Of a DNA stretch of 64,000 nt, positions 22,398 through 35,595 are shown piece by piece. This DNA comes from Clitopilus passeckerianus (lineage: Eukaryota; Basidiomycota; Agaricomycetes; Agaricales; Entolomataceae), in contig CALYLX010000157.1 of the NCBI GenBank assembly GCA_944990035.1, forward strand, positions 248,001-312,000, in the 5' to 3' direction. The notes under the pieces are model-generated. The model had not been told where the DNA came from, did not search any database, and was given only the letters and a program-made list of their open reading frames with translations. Within the stretch, counting starts at the first letter, position 1, and each line of letters opens with the position of its first letter. The position numbers were made by a program, and so were the translations under genes.

Positions 22398-25300
22398 TTA
22401 AGTGAAGGCCAGAGCCGACCAGGCTGCAATAGCTCCAACCGTAACAGCTGTAGCGGTCTTCGCTGCGGTGGCAGCTACCCTTCGAATCCTCTTCCTCGGT
22501 GGTTGAGGGAGCTCATGATCTGGGATAAGACTAGGAGCCTGGAACAAGCTGCCGTGCTCCTCTTCGTCGTTCATCTCATCGTCATCCACAGATGCACCCT
22601 CATCGCCAGCCTCATTCTCTCCGCCCTCATCATCCTCGCCATCATCGTTCCGCTTGCGCTTCAACGAGACAGGTTGCATGGTTGTGGTGGACGCAGTGAT
22701 GGAGGCAGGTGAAGGGGTCTGAGGAGGTTCAAACTCACGACTGTGAGCGTTGATAATATCGGAAGGACGTACCAGAGCCAACTGTCCTTCAACGTGTGCT
22801 GCTATCGTCTTGATCGCCTCTTCTTTAGCCAATCGAATAGCATCCAGTTCAGCTTTCATCTGCTCTTCACTGTATTCCTTCAGCTCGCGCATTTCTAGTG
22901 TAAAATGCGATTAGTTGGTGCCGGAAATCAAAAGACGATACTTACCATCGACGAGAGACTTGAGCATCTCGACGTGTTCCATTATGTCCTTCCTCTCCTT
23001 CTCCAGACCATCATGGTTCTTCTCTAGGACGTCCTGTAGAGCGGCAGAAGTCTTGGATTCGAGCATTTCCCGTAGCTGTTCGACTTGGCCAACTAGGTCG
23101 GGCATGTCCGTATCCATTACATTATCCACCCTCTCGGTTACACTCAAGCACTGTTTGACGACGTCGTCGACCTTGTCGTCGAGATCCGTCACCCTCTCGG
23201 ACTGGACACGCAAAGATCGTGCAACTCGCGCCTTGGTTCGCCTCTGTTGGGTCTGCGCCTTCTGGATGTCATCCTGATCGACAGTAAGAAAAAAATCTAG
23301 AAGAAAGCTAATAGTGCATACCTGAAGCTGACGAATTTGACCTTTCAAAGCGTCCACCTCTGGGAACCCGGCAGGCTCCTCCTGTACGGGTTCCGCAGCA
23401 GGAGCTTGGGCGGGAGGGATAGCAGCGACATCCGAAGAGCAAATCGAATCCAGGCTCATGGCTTTGTTCGGGGTAAGAGATGGTGCAGCCACTGGCACTT
23501 CAACGCAAGAGCTGGCAGGTGCTTCTTCCTCTTGCTCCTCTTGCTCAGGAGCTGCCTCAGGAACAACGTCTTGCTCATTGTCCTCGTCGGTAGTGATTCG
23601 CCTGAAGGTCTTCAGCCTCCTTTCCAGCTCCTCCCTCTCCAACCTGAGTCTCTCCGACAGGGTGAGCCTCTTCTGAGCCTTATTGGCGGCCTCAGACGAA
23701 ACATCTCTGGCGGGCATAGCGTGTAGGTTCTCGCCATCAACGCTTTCCAGCTCCATCGGAGAGCCCTCTCTCTCCTTCTCCTGGACAACTTCTCCGTGAG
23801 TATTGTCCTCATAGGAAAGCCGAGAGCTGGCATTGGAGGCCTGGGACGAAAAGTCTCCAAAGAACGCTATCTCTGAGACACAGGGGAACGGCACGAAGTC
23901 GGCATCGGGATCCTCGAATCTTTCATATTCACCGTCTCTCATATCCGGGGAGGGACTCCGGGAAATAGGGCTTGGAGTGAAAGTCCAGGGGTGGATCCTT
24001 TGCGACTGCTCCTCAACGATATCCCTTGCAAGGTCCCGTTGACGTTGCTTCTCCTTGTCCAAAAAGCCTTGGGTGAAAATACTGTCAGGCTGAAGCGACC
24101 CCAAACAGGAGGGGTTCAGGAAGTCGGGAGGTGGAGTATGCATGGGAGAGATAGAGGGTTGCAATGGCGGCGAAGGTAGGTTGTTGGAAAGTGAGCGAGG
24201 CGAGTAAGGGGAGAAAGAACAAATAGGGGAAGCCTCGAGAGGGGATCCAGGTGCATCGAAGAGATCAAACATGGGACCTTGTTGCTCGGAATTTCTAGGG
24301 AAATCGGGACCAGCAGGACGGGAGATGGGTTCGATGTGCAGCTTCAACGGTGCAAGAGACGACGACGACGAAGCCTGAGAGATAGGAGTGTGTGGGCGGT
24401 ATAAGCTCGCATCCAAGGATAGTTGTTGAGCTTGTTGAATTGATTCGTCAGCTACATCATCGTGGCTCGACTCATTCATTGTCCTCTGCCTCGCCATCAA
24501 CTCATGAGGAGGGGAAGGCGGGGCCGCAAGCTCGGTACTCGGCCCGACACCCGGAATGTTAACAGGTGGAATGAGGTTCTTCAGAACTTCGAAGATCTCG
24601 AACGCTCTGTGAATTCGAGAGTGAGATTCTTCTGGGGCCGGAGCAGGAGCAACCTCAGCCTGGGCAATGCTCTCGAGAGCGTCATTCAAACTACGCCCAG
24701 AACTAAAGCTGGGTACTCGGGGGCGTAAGATGGGAAGGGCGTTAGGTCCTGAGGCAGGTGTGCTATTGTGATGCATGGCGATGGAGGAAGAAGATGGAAG
24801 TTCTTCGATATCTGAGTCAGGAGACATATCTCGCTCTCCGCCATAATCTTCAGAGCCATCACTTTCAGATGACGAGGCAGAGGAGATCTCCAGGGGGGAG
24901 AGATCCAAATTGAGACCATATCTGCCTGAATTCGAGCCAGTCCTGCGCATGGGAATGGGACTCGGAATGGCGGTAGGAGGATGTCTAAACAAGGGAGATA
25001 TGGTGGGGGGAGGAGTGCTCAAAAGGGTGAGATCGATGGTCTTATCCTGGTTTGATGTTTGCCGCATAGGTGTCGTGGTACCGACAGGGCGAGAGAAGAG
25101 TGGTGGTGCATACATCAGCTCGACCCGGATGACGATCGGTGTAACAAATTCGTTACTTCGACCAACCGTCTTTCCAAACGTGATGATGTCGCCATTGGAT
25201 AGTTGCGTGGGGGTTTCAGAAGGGATCTGCTTCGAAGCAGCTGATGTCGAGTCAGCTTTCAGGATATGTGTGCCGTGATGTGAATTGGTGTCGACAATGT

Positions 25301-25732
25301 AGACCTATTAGGATTAGTATGAGCCTCGTGTCTAACATGCTTCCGAAGTCGAGAAAGGAGACATACTGTACCGCTGTCAGAGAAGACGATCTTTGCGTGT
25401 TTGCGAGAAACAACTGCACAACGAAACATGGCATTGTCAGAACTCCCAACGGAATCGGCGGGTGTAGGGTTCGCAGGACGCCGCCCAATATGAATGACAC
25501 TATGGTCACTTCTCCAGAACGTAAGCTTATTCTCACTCTCATTCGCAGATTTCTCAACGTGCAGAATAAAGCCTAAAACAACGGCAGCGGTGGTCAATAA
25601 CGAGCCAGGTGTGAAGCATCGATTGGATTGATGCCCACCCGAGACGAAATCTCTCTGTTGCCTGCCCGGCGTCAATGGCCCTGTGCTCAAAGGCGACCTA
25701 GTGCCTAAATATTGAATATCCTCATCGTTCAT
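22398..25732 (-). CDS. Tail-anchored FHA-domain protein (4 exons, 1057 aa)
   Basis: Phosphothreonine-binding scaffold. Exons from the 5' end: 25367-25732, 23322-25304, 22946-23273, 22398-22894. The FHA domain occupies about residues 45-185: HIGRR, then VVSRKHAKI, VDTNSHHGTHI and NGDIITFGK are the conserved turns that hold the phosphopeptide. Next is a 500-residue Ser/Pro-rich disordered region, then a coiled coil (heptad-rich, about 660-860, broken by the third exon junction), an acidic and KRKR-type basic patch, and a final hydrophobic segment of about 20 residues (TAVTVGAIAAWSALAF) ending at the C-terminus. FHA at one end and a tail anchor at the other is the layout of SLMAP / Far9-Far10 / HAM-4, subunits of the STRIPAK phosphatase complex on the nuclear envelope; that identity is inference from layout only. 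The 48-bp second intron has no stop and is a multiple of three. It shares a 390-bp divergent promoter with the F-box gene to the right. Confidence 0.82.
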
Positions 25733-26124
25733 CTTCGATGCTCGTCGTTGCTGTCGATGAGGAAGATGATAACGATGGTGAGTGTTGTTAGACAAGCAGC
25801 TACAGCACCGTGTGCACAGCAACCCTTTATCGGTATCCGGAACCGCAGTGCCTTTGACACACAATGGAGCGTGACAGACAAGTCACAATCTTATCGAACG
25901 GCAACGGAGCTGAGTTCAAACTGAGGCCGGCTGCAAAACTATCCCCGAAAGGATTTTCCGCCGGCTCTCCCTGACCCTGCACTGCATGCCTTCTTCGTAT
26001 AAATTTTCCCCATTGACCCGTTTGGATAGTATGTGCATGGAATTATAAAAACTGGACCATCCCGTTATCTGGACATGCCCAATAGTTCCCCAGCTGCGCC
26101 TCAGTCGCCCGACATCTCCCGAGG

Positions 26125-27621
26125 ATGTCTGTTTGCGTTGCACACCCCTCCCAAGCCTTCTCATACAATTCAGGAAGCCATGCAGCCGACCCCCGCAAGC
26201 AGCTCGTTGACCTAGACGAAGAGATTCAACGTATCGAGTCTCTACTGGCATCTCTCCGTAACAGTCGTGTGCCTCTCAAGCGAGACATCAACAAGCATTA
26301 CTCGACAATGCTCTCTCTGCCTATTGAGATTTGTACAGAGATCTTCACTCTGTGCTACCCGTCCAATGAATGGCCGAGCGCAAGTGCAAGGGGGCTTACA
26401 CCTTTGACTCTGGGGCATGTCTGTACGGCATGGCGCAACTTGGCATGGGCTATGCCGTCGCTTTGGAGCACTGTGTACCTGTCTACATCTTCCCCTTCCC
26501 TAGAACATGTCCAGCTCCTTCAGGAATGGCTGGGGCGGTCCGGGCAGCTTCCGCTCTCCATCAAGCTGGACATCCAGTCGTCCTTCGCTGATGGCCAGTC
26601 CAATGACATCCTTGTCCAGCTTATGGATGCAGTGGCATCTCAGTCCTTCCGGTGGTCTGACGTTTGGTTCTCGGTGCCATTCTTCTATCCATCAGAGTCA
26701 CCATTGTGCAACCACCGGCCGACCACCTTCCCTCAACTAACTTCGGCACACATTTCACTCTCAGGACCATCTTACCATCCAGTCATGGACACCTTTGCTT
26801 CTGCGCCCAGGCTTTCCAAGGTTTCACTCCACAACTTCAGCTCCTCATCAGCCTACCTGCTCCCGAACGAACAAATTACACATCTCGAACTATCACCAAC
26901 CACAGTGCAAGATGCGCTAGCGTTACTCTCCAGACTTCCGAACCTCAAACAATGCACGCTTGACGACATCACGCGTTCGGACCTCATTAACCCCATCGTC
27001 ATCCCCTTGCCTTACCTCACTTCCCTAACCGTCTACTCCTCCACCCAACACACGCCTCTCTCTGAACTCCTCGACGCACTCGAGCTCCCTTCCGCCGAAG
27101 AACTCTCATTCCACATCGCAGGAAACAGCAACTTCCCCCACTGGTCCTTCACCTCTCTCATTCAACGATCCCGCTGCGACCTCAAGTCGCTCTCTCTCAA
27201 CTCGGTCCGCGTATCAGAATGGCAACTCTGGGACTGCCTCCTTGCTACACCTAATCTGCAATCACTGGCGCTGTTGGATATCCCCCGAGTTACCCAGAAC
27301 ACGGTAAAGGTACTCAACCCCTTGAACCACTCAAGGTTAATGGGTGGGCCGAGGATGCTCCTTCCGGGCTTGCGAGAGCTGAGGTACACTGGCGGTATGG
27401 GCCTCAATGCGAAGGATTTGGTCGAAGCTTTGACGCAGCGATGGATTCAAGGTTCTATTTCTCAGGGTGGAGGACAGTATTCGCTGAGGAAGCTAGGGAA
27501 ACTCGACCTCATGACCACTTCGCCTGCAATGGCTGACGAGGAAGATATCAGGGGCCTCGAAGAGCTTGCTAAGGCCGGAATGGAGCTTAGCGTGGTTATG
27601 GATGGAACCAAGCTTATTTGA
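26125..27621 (+). CDS. F-box protein (498 aa, no intron)
   Basis: Probable SCF ubiquitin-ligase adaptor from a different subfamily than the tandem pair at 18.4-22 kb. It opens with the coiled helical segment typical of Agaricomycetes (QLVDLDEEIQRIESLLASL), then an F-box (LSLPIEICTEIFTLCYP ... LTLGHVCTAWRNLAWAMPSL) at about residues 60-115. The rest is a series of leucine-rich repeat-like units (LTHLELSPT-type), 370 residues long. The ATG at 26125 keeps a single open frame; an overlapping upstream frame from 26033 could supply a different first exon, so the N-terminus is the least certain part. It is divergent from the FHA gene. Confidence 0.83.
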   Translation: MSVCVAHPSQAFSYNSGSHAADPRKQLVDLDEEIQRIESLLASLRNSRVPLKRDINKHYSTMLSLPIEICTEIFTLCYPSNEWPSASARGLTPLTLGHVCTAWRNLAWAMPSLWSTVYLSTSSPSLEHVQLLQEWLGRSGQLPLSIKLDIQSSFADGQSNDILVQLMDAVASQSFRWSDVWFSVPFFYPSESPLCNHRPTTFPQLTSAHISLSGPSYHPVMDTFASAPRLSKVSLHNFSSSSAYLLPNEQITHLELSPTTVQDALALLSRLPNLKQCTLDDITRSDLINPIVIPLPYLTSLTVYSSTQHTPLSELLDALELPSAEELSFHIAGNSNFPHWSFTSLIQRSRCDLKSLSLNSVRVSEWQLWDCLLATPNLQSLALLDIPRVTQNTVKVLNPLNHSRLMGGPRMLLPGLRELRYTGGMGLNAKDLVEALTQRWIQGSISQGGGQYSLRKLGKLDLMTTSPAMADEEDIRGLEELAKAGMELSVVMDGTKLI

Positions 27622-30254
27622 TTCCGGAGCCGAATACACGACGCACTGGCATGATGAATTCACGACCCCCTCTCACGACATACTCGCATTAGTTTTCTCC
27701 TTATTCGACGTATTATCCTATTACTGTACTATTTTTTTCCTCTCAGGACGTTTACGACGATGCATGCCTTGTAGCAATTTTCTTAGCACATATTTTTTGG
27801 GCACATGGAATACAATTGGCAGATGTTATGTTTCTCATCGCTTGAAGGAAAGAAAACTCACGTTGGACGCCTGCATCAACTCGCATGCCATAATGTCGCC
27901 ATCCGCCATCCATAGTGCACTCAGGTTCTCGCGCATGTTCGACGTCGGCGCCTATATCGCCGCTTTCATTAACAAAGAGTGCCGTACACACGTTTTACTC
28001 AAACGCCCCGGATCTTGCAAACTTCAGGCTAACCCTGCGGATGAACCGTTCGTAATTCCACGTCGTTTCCGTGCCGTGAGGGACGGGTTTCCGTTACAAG
28101 AAAACTAGGTCGAGAGACGAATAACTCATGACAAAACGAATGACGCCCCAATCTCCAAGCTTCCACAACTCTGCAGTGATTATGGTTATAGCCGGTCATG
28201 AGATATCACTGCGGGAACCACCCAATTACCGCAGACTCCACAACGCGTCGATGGAAGGCGCGTCGCGACTTCCAGATATATCCAGAAACTTCGTCACGAC
28301 GCGTCTCGGGTAAGCCCAGGTATGGACCTTTTCAGGAACACTGTTGGTGAGGGACTGTCCAAACTGGGCTCAGATAGCGGCGAATATTGTAACTCAGCTC
28401 CTTTATCAGTCCGGAGAGCGTGACACCTACCTAATATGGAAGATCTAACCGGGGAACGGGCATTGTAAACTTGCCCCAAGTCAGGCAGAAGCTACATCGA
28501 TGAAATGTCAAGTAATTTCGCTTGGAAATACATCGCTAGTTGACATAGAACGTGAACCACACGTGTGTACGGGGTGTCTGAAATTAAAATTGCGGGGAAA
28601 GGGACGAACATGGGGGATTAGGGGGTTCTTGTTCAAATGACTCTAATGAAGGACACGGAAACAGCTCGGAAACTATATGAGGTTGGAATCAATTGATATC
28701 TGGCAGAATTGGCTCGCACGACGAGTATTTTGGCATGGTGATACGTCCAAAGGTGGACATAGCATGAGAAATCCTCGGCCACTGAAGGATGATTCATACT
28801 GATATCTGTGGTTCCGTCAATGATGAACAAGGGGCGGTAATCATATGCGCATCTGCTGGTGCTCGCATCAAGTAGGAAGTGAACACTTTGCCTGCTGATC
28901 TCAACCTTTTCTCGACCACAATGCGCCAAAGGCACAGTGGATGTCCTTTATATAGCCAGATTTGTGGCGGCACTTGTCAGGAGAAAGGAAGACTCCGTAC
29001 CACTATCAGGATGATCTACCCTAAGAATGCGCACAAGAACTTCAGAAGCTATCTGCGGATAATCGGGAGGAGCTGTTGACATTCAAAACCTTCGCTGTTG
29101 TGTGGATGCCTGCTCTGCCCTTGCAAGCTTCAAACGCCTCGTGGACTAGACCTTGCGGTTCAACGCACTACCAGTGCTAAAATCGTGACTTGTCAGTTCC
29201 TACATCCTCATCCCTCCTTCTATCTCGGGATATACGTCTATCAAACCTGGTTGCGCCTCTTCTGATGGGCTTGTATTTGCGCAGCCTACAGATACCATGA
29301 TAAGACCAATCACTTCGGCAGAATGTCGACATAATCCAGTCCGCGCATCCTCTTTTTGAAATTCACCTATGATCTATCAGCCGTTCCTCCAGTTCTATGC
29401 AACACTTTGACTTCTGCCATTTACCTTTGGCGGGCACCGGTAGCTATAACGCGATAACGACTTGTCCTGGTCATTAGCAGCACTTGGAATGGCTTTGGAC
29501 TTCAATTGATCACGCCGAGTCAGGGACTTTATCGATACCAACGGGACTCCACCCAATTACTCTGCTTGATACATATTGCTTATCTAGAGACCAGGTTTGT
29601 GATCTACTTGGACTATTCGTGGCTGCCAGATTTTGTGGTGTATTCATCACACTCCCTTGCAACCAACTGCAACATTATCATTCCAGTCTCCGGTATATCA
29701 TCGGCCGAAACCCAGGGGACTTTATCTTCGAGTTAAATGCTAGCGATACAGGCGTGAATCCATCCGTTGCGGGCGACATACCCTTGGAAATAAACGGCCG
29801 TTTCCCAATCACTCCTTCTTGGCCTCGGCGAAGAAGCCTTCCTAATGTCACCGAGATAACGAGCCGCCGAGAAGTAGTTGATCTGATTCAAGCAAGCACG
29901 CCTTGCGTTGTGAGGAATCATGTACAATGATGCTTCCGGCTATCCTTTGATTTGCTTTCTAATACAAAATCACCTTCCAAGGGATCTATTCGGTTCATGA
30001 TGTGCTCAACCCCCATCACTCTTGTGAAAAAATAGGTGAATCATGAAGATATTGCGGATATTGGTCCCGTCCCAGGCGTCTCTAGCATATCCGGTCCAAT
30101 AGATCCGGGAACATTGGTCATCGTCAATGATGGGATGGGTAGACGGTTCAGGTGTACACAATAATCAATGGGTCCATTCCTATGGATGTGAGGCGGATAG
30201 CAATGTGAAAGCAGGTAGATAATCCTAATATACTAATACAACTACTGTACAGCA
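27622..30254. other. Intergenic region, no gene recognised
   Basis: About 2.6 kb between the 3' ends of the F-box gene and the SAC3 gene (convergent). Several open frames of 60-180 codons exist on both strands (for example 28633-28935 minus and 29484-29930 plus), but none has a recognisable domain, coding-type composition or consistent splice sites. Possibly decayed sequence. Confidence 0.45.
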
Positions 30255-33200
30255 TCAAGCAGAGCTGCCGTATTTTTTCTTCATATCTCTGGTCAATGCG
30301 CGGAGCATGGCAATCGTTACGGCGGGTCCAGCTGTCTCTGAAGGAGCGGCCGAGGTGACCGAAGGCGATGGTGACAGTCTCCCGTTCATGCCCGGTGGGC
30401 TGCCCGCCTCTGTGAAATCATCCTCTCCAAACACGGAATCAGTCGGGGTGGGTGATGAGAGACGAGGTCGCTTAATCTGGACACTACTGAAAAGCCATGA
30501 GTCAATCCATACAGTAGACTGAAGAGGGTCAACTTACCTCGTAAGGTCTGTGTCTTGTGAGACACTGCGCCTTCGAATACTTGCAGGGCTGCGGCGTATG
30601 CTCAAATGCAACGTCTGGCCTAAGCTTCGTTGACACTTGTCATAGGTATCCTGGAGCGTCTTGGTTGCTGAACTGATGTCGGACTTGAGCACGTAGTGCT
30701 TGGTGGGTTGAACGCCTACTCTGCGCCAAGACTCGGACTGAGCCAGGACCCAGAGCTGCTCAAAGAGGTCGCGAACCGGGAATTCTATAAACAAACAGTC
30801 AGCGATGTAGCTAGAAAATGAGCGCAGGCGACTAACCATGACTAATCTCTTGCCGTGATTGTAGATTGAACGTGACCAGGGTAGCAGCCTCCCCGTCAAT
30901 AATAGATAACCACTGGATCAAGGTCTCATACGCCGAACTACAGGCAGCCACTGGTCAACATAGAATCTGTGTAAGGAAGTGTGACGTACATCTCATCTGT
31001 GATCCTGAGGTCATCCGCCGAGGGTAATACGCCAGGCAGATTCTTTCCAACGAGCGCGCCAGCAAGTTGAACAATGTGATTAAGAATCCGGGGAATAGCT
31101 TTGAACAATTCATTGTAGAGGTGCCAATTGACTAGAATGGTGGATGAGGACCTGTTGCATAAACCGATTGCTATACTCACAATGTCCATGAGAGAGACAG
31201 TTGTCGATCCATTCAGAGGTAAACGACGCATATTGTTGTTCAAATAGCTTGAAGACGTCTGTCGAGAAGAGTGAATATAGAGACGGGAACGAAGGGTTAC
31301 ACGACTGACTCGGCCACGAAAGCGCACGCGCTAGCTCTCCTTGTACATCAATGTTCAGAGAAACCAGCTTCCTGCTTAGTTGTTCATCAAGGTCGGTGCT
31401 AGTGGTGGACATGTTGAGGGTCTCATAGTTCTTGATTGACCCAGACTGTTGCAGCTTCTTAATCTGATTGCATGGAATTAGCAATGCGTGATGTGCTGTA
31501 GAGTGTTTGGGCCCACCATTGCAGTTAAATCATTGCTTGTGTCGGGTATTTGCGTCCACGATAGCAACAACAGCGATGGCCGGAAATAACGTTTCGTTGG
31601 CAGAGCTGCAACGACATCTCGAAGGCGAGAGCAATCATCCAATATACGGTATTTCCTGTATTGCAAGTCAGGAAGGGTCTGGCCGGCGAATGAGAAATGA
31701 ACTCACATCTCGATTTCATCGGTGCCGTCCTCTAAAGGCGTGCACTCAAAGGCAATGAGCCCCGGACAGGCGGCTTCATTCCAGGAATCCTCTGAACTGA
31801 AGGCAGGCATTGAAAATATGGTCTCTGTCGCCCATGACCCCGATGAAGGAACATCAAACTTGCGTTCCAGCCAGATGGCCGTGGCATCAACATCTGGGTT
31901 CATAGATAACCATGCCCGCCACAACGGATGTGGCGATGATCCATCCGGACTCTGCTGGATGTGTTGCTTGATAACTTGTAAGAAAGTTCCATGAGCCCAT
32001 CGTCGTTCGTGCTCTGCATGATTCTGTACTCCATCGTTAGTCTCCACGTATTTGACCTCGTATACTTGATATGCACCTCTTTCAACCGTTGCACGAGTTC
32101 TTCATCAGTCCTTGGAGGTTGATATGTTGATGAAATTCGCCGTCGTGTTCGTTTCTTTGTGGGAGAAGCCCCTCCGACTGGTATCAGACTCGAGACCTTG
32201 CGCTTCCTGTCCGGTTCAGAATGACGTTGACGTTTGATCTTCTGGCTGTACTTGTCCCCTTGTTGGACTGCTTCGAGGTATGCTGCCCTGTCCAATATGA
32301 GCTGATGCCATCTTCCGAACGCGGATTTGACGGTACAAGACCGTTGTATGAATTCATCAGCCTTGGCCTCCAACCCGGCCTGGTCTTGGTGTACGTCAGA
32401 AGAGGTGGCTTGAGGTGGTAATAGTGGCGGTTGTGATAGCTGAGACAAGAATGCTGGTTTGGTAGGGGATGTGATCATTGGGGAAGGGAAAGAAGTCTTC
32501 AGTCCAAGGCCCATGCCTGACTGCCCTGCAGTCGGAAAATTCTGTAGTGAAGGCATGCTAAATGGTGACGGCGACTGAAGTCCGATAGGGCTCAACACAT
32601 CTCCTGGAGAAGCAGTAACTGGGGTCTTCAAATGGTCATGCAAACGCGTGAGGAGTGGATTCGGCGGCTGAGGTCCAACAGTAGGGGTGCCAGGAAGGGA
32701 GATTGGCTGTTGTTTCGGGGCAGGCGGAGGAATTGTTGGAGTCGGTGGAAGTGGGGCACGTTGGGTATTCGTTGTATCGATCTTAGGGAGCACAGGTGGG
32801 GTTGACGATTTCCTTGTTCTCATGGGCATTGGAGGAGGGAAGGATAGCGAGGAGGAAGAAGTGCCATTCAGGCTAGGCGTCTGTGCAGGCGTCGGAGGTG
32901 CAGCAGACCCGAGGGAGAACGGGCTTGGGCTTGGGTTAGTGGACCTGGTGAAAGTATCATTGAAAGTGGTCGAGGCCCGTGAGCCACTTGTGGACGGCCC
33001 CGGCGCAAAAACAGAGGCGTTAGGATTGAGTACAGGTGGAGATTGACTGGGTCCGCTGGGTTGTGCAGGTACAGACGGGAACATGAACCCATTCGTTTGT
33101 GGCTTGCGGGTTATCTGGTTGTCCCCGAATAGGGACGGTGGCTGCGAAGGTTGTACGGGCTGCGCAGTGGTGGCAGGCGTTCCATTCGTACTGCCAAATA

Positions 33201-35341
33201 TATTTGAGGACGCTGGTGGTTGTGGAAGTCCGTTGGTGGGAGCTCCCGAGGAGCCAGCATTAGCAAAGAAATTGGGGATGTAATTTGTGGTAGGGGGCGG
33301 GGCTGTTGCAGGCTGAGAGGCTGGGGGTGGTACCGGCACCGGAGCTGCGGGAGTAACTGAGAACGTTGGCCCAGCAAAGGCTGACTGCCCGGTTGATGTA
33401 GTGGATGAGAAAGCGGAAGGGGTAAATGCAGAGGCACCAGTAAATGCGTTTTGGGTTGTGGATATCGAGGAGAACGCAGAAGTTGGTGCGGGTTGTGATG
33501 ACTGTCCCAAATTGGCGAATGCAGAGGTAGTACCCAACGACGAAAAGGCGGACGGTTGCCATGGGTTGGCGTTGAAAGTTGTTGGGACGGGGGAATGAAG
33601 TTCAGGTGCTGCCTCGTCCACCTCTTCCACATGTTCATCCTCTTCAAGGAAGTCGTCAAGCACGTCCACATCTTCATGGTGCTCAACCACCTCTTCGACT
33701 GAAGCGATAGATACTCCGTCAATGATATTTGAGAATGACAGGTCCCCTCGAATCCCTTCAATGTTGTCGATGGCGTCCTTGCCAAATTTGCGTTCAAGGA
33801 TACATGCAACCAAGTAGATCATGACAACATTGCCCATTTCACGAAGGACGTCCGCAAGTTTCCCGAAGATCTGCATTGCCTCGCTGTCGACAATGAGTTT
33901 GGACGTCTTGGTGATTGGAGCGCTCTTGCGCTGAACGTGTAGTCGGAACTCTGTCGTGAGTGTGAAAACGGGATGCTTCTGGATGTATTCGGGAATATCG
34001 TCGTGGCGCTCCTTTTGGTCCCGCATATGGATGAGCCTATGGTAAACGCGCATTTCGAGTTCTGTGGGAGATTCATACTCGGCACGTTGTTCCTCGTAAT
34101 ATTCTTTCAAACTCTGTAATGCTGGGAAGGCAAGGTAGCTGTTTGGTGATGGATTTCCTCATTGAAGGTATAGCGACTTACTGTTCATTAATTGCTGCTC
34201 TTCCAAGACATCCGAGTAGTCGGGATTATCGCGTTCCAGGTGAAGTGCGAGAATATGAAAGCGAGCACAACGATCATGGCACTCGATAGCTATGGGGCCC
34301 TGATTGTGCTGAATCGTGAAGTCGTTTCTGACAGCTCTTGAGCGATCCCGAATAAAGGTGACCGGAGCGGAAAATCCATGAATTTCTATCATGTCATGGA
34401 ATAGGTAGTCCAGTGTTTTCTGAAAATTGACATTGGTGACATGGATGGAGAACGAACAAATTCACTGTACCCGCAGAACTTCAGGAGGTCGTAAATCCGA
34501 AGGTAAGATCTTGTCACCAGAGGCACGTTCATACATCTTCACTGCTCTCTGGTGATCAACGCGCTTTGTACCTGGTATCTATAAGAAAGTCAGGGCATAT
34601 TTGACGCATGGTATAGACTTGAAGAATTTCATCAAACGTACGCGCTCGAATTTGTCGAGGTTGCTCTCCCTCTCTCGCCTGTAGCGTTCGAAGCGAGGGC
34701 ACATGTCCATACATGTACCGACCATGCATATGGCATCCTCAAGTCGTTTTGGAACCAGAGGATCATCCATTTTTCCTTCGGCAATTGCTTTCTTCCTCTC
34801 GACTTCGCGTCCTTTTACAAGCTGAATAGTTTTTATTAGCCATATGACAGTAAGTTGGGTCAAGGCTACTTACCTCTTTCCAGAATTCTTCTCTCTCTTC
34901 CTTCGTCTCCATAATTGGTTCATTGATCTCTGGGAAGGGTTCATATGTATTCTCTGGCTCTTGTTCGTGAGACTCTTGTTCATGAGGAGTGAAGCCGTTG
35001 ATAGTTGGGGATTCCATCTCGACTTCATGGTCAACCTGCTCGCCGAATGTAACGGTGCCTTCAACTTGGGTCGGAGCGTTATTGACACGTAAAGTCGCGT
35101 TCGGGAATTTGCCTCTGGCTCCACGAAATCCTCCGCGTCCTCCGCGTCCTCCCCCTCTATGCCCTCCTCTTTCCCATTTTCCTTCACCGTCACTGTGATA
35201 CGGTGAACTTCGTCCAGTCCTATGTGCGCCATCGGGATTTGCTACCCATTGCTTGTTGCGCGAGTGCGGTCGTGAATGAGTTGGATCATGCAAGCCTCTG
35301 CCTCTTCCACGACCTCCTCGAGTATGAGTCGTGGCCTCCAT
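30255..35341 (-). CDS. SAC3: SAC3/GANP family mRNA-export scaffold (13 exons, 1485 aa)
   Basis: Scaffold of the TREX-2 complex that links transcription and nuclear-pore mRNA export. Exons from the 5' end: 34874-35341, 34642-34821, 34471-34578, 34182-34419, 32077-34121, 31707-32023, 31517-31655, 31301-31463, 31181-31258, 30990-31131, 30837-30937, 30538-30784, 30255-30486; all phases agree. The N-terminal 90 residues are Arg/Gly-rich (RGRGRG, GGRGGRGGFRG), suited to RNA binding. The SAC3 domain follows, with GTCMDMCPRFERYRRERE and later NTLQSLKEYYEEQRAEYESP as hallmarks. Then come about 15 short Ser-Ala-Phe/Phe-Gly-like repeats and long Pro/Ser-rich stretches, and a helix resembling the Cdc31/Sus1-binding segment (FGRWHQLILDRAAYLEAVQ). 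The C-terminal 450 residues look like the extension found in GANP-type proteins and end MKKKYGSSA. The exon-5 donor is GTGCAT, a weaker site. Confidence 0.9.
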
Positions 35342-35595
35342 CGTGAACAGAGGCTGATGAAGCTTAGCACGCTACCCTTCCCTCTGCAACGAACTTGCTG
35401 GAACGGAGAATGGCTGTTTACATCTGTTTCGTTTTGGGATTCAAGACAAGCATCTGTCAACAAGGTTCGCTTGTGGCGGCAACTTGCCCAAACCATTCGG
35501 CAACGGCTCTGCTGCGGGACTCCACTCGACAATGCGCGCTTGAGCTTGGTATTCAACTAGGAAGCAACCATCCTCCAAGGCAGGAAGAACAAGAA

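Noticed and set aside
33111..33809. Minus-strand open frame of 232 codons, His/Pro/Leu-rich
   Set aside because: Out-of-frame reading of the SAC3 repeat region.
34844..35092. Plus-strand hydrophobic open frame
   Set aside because: Antisense of the first SAC3 exon and intron; no independent support.
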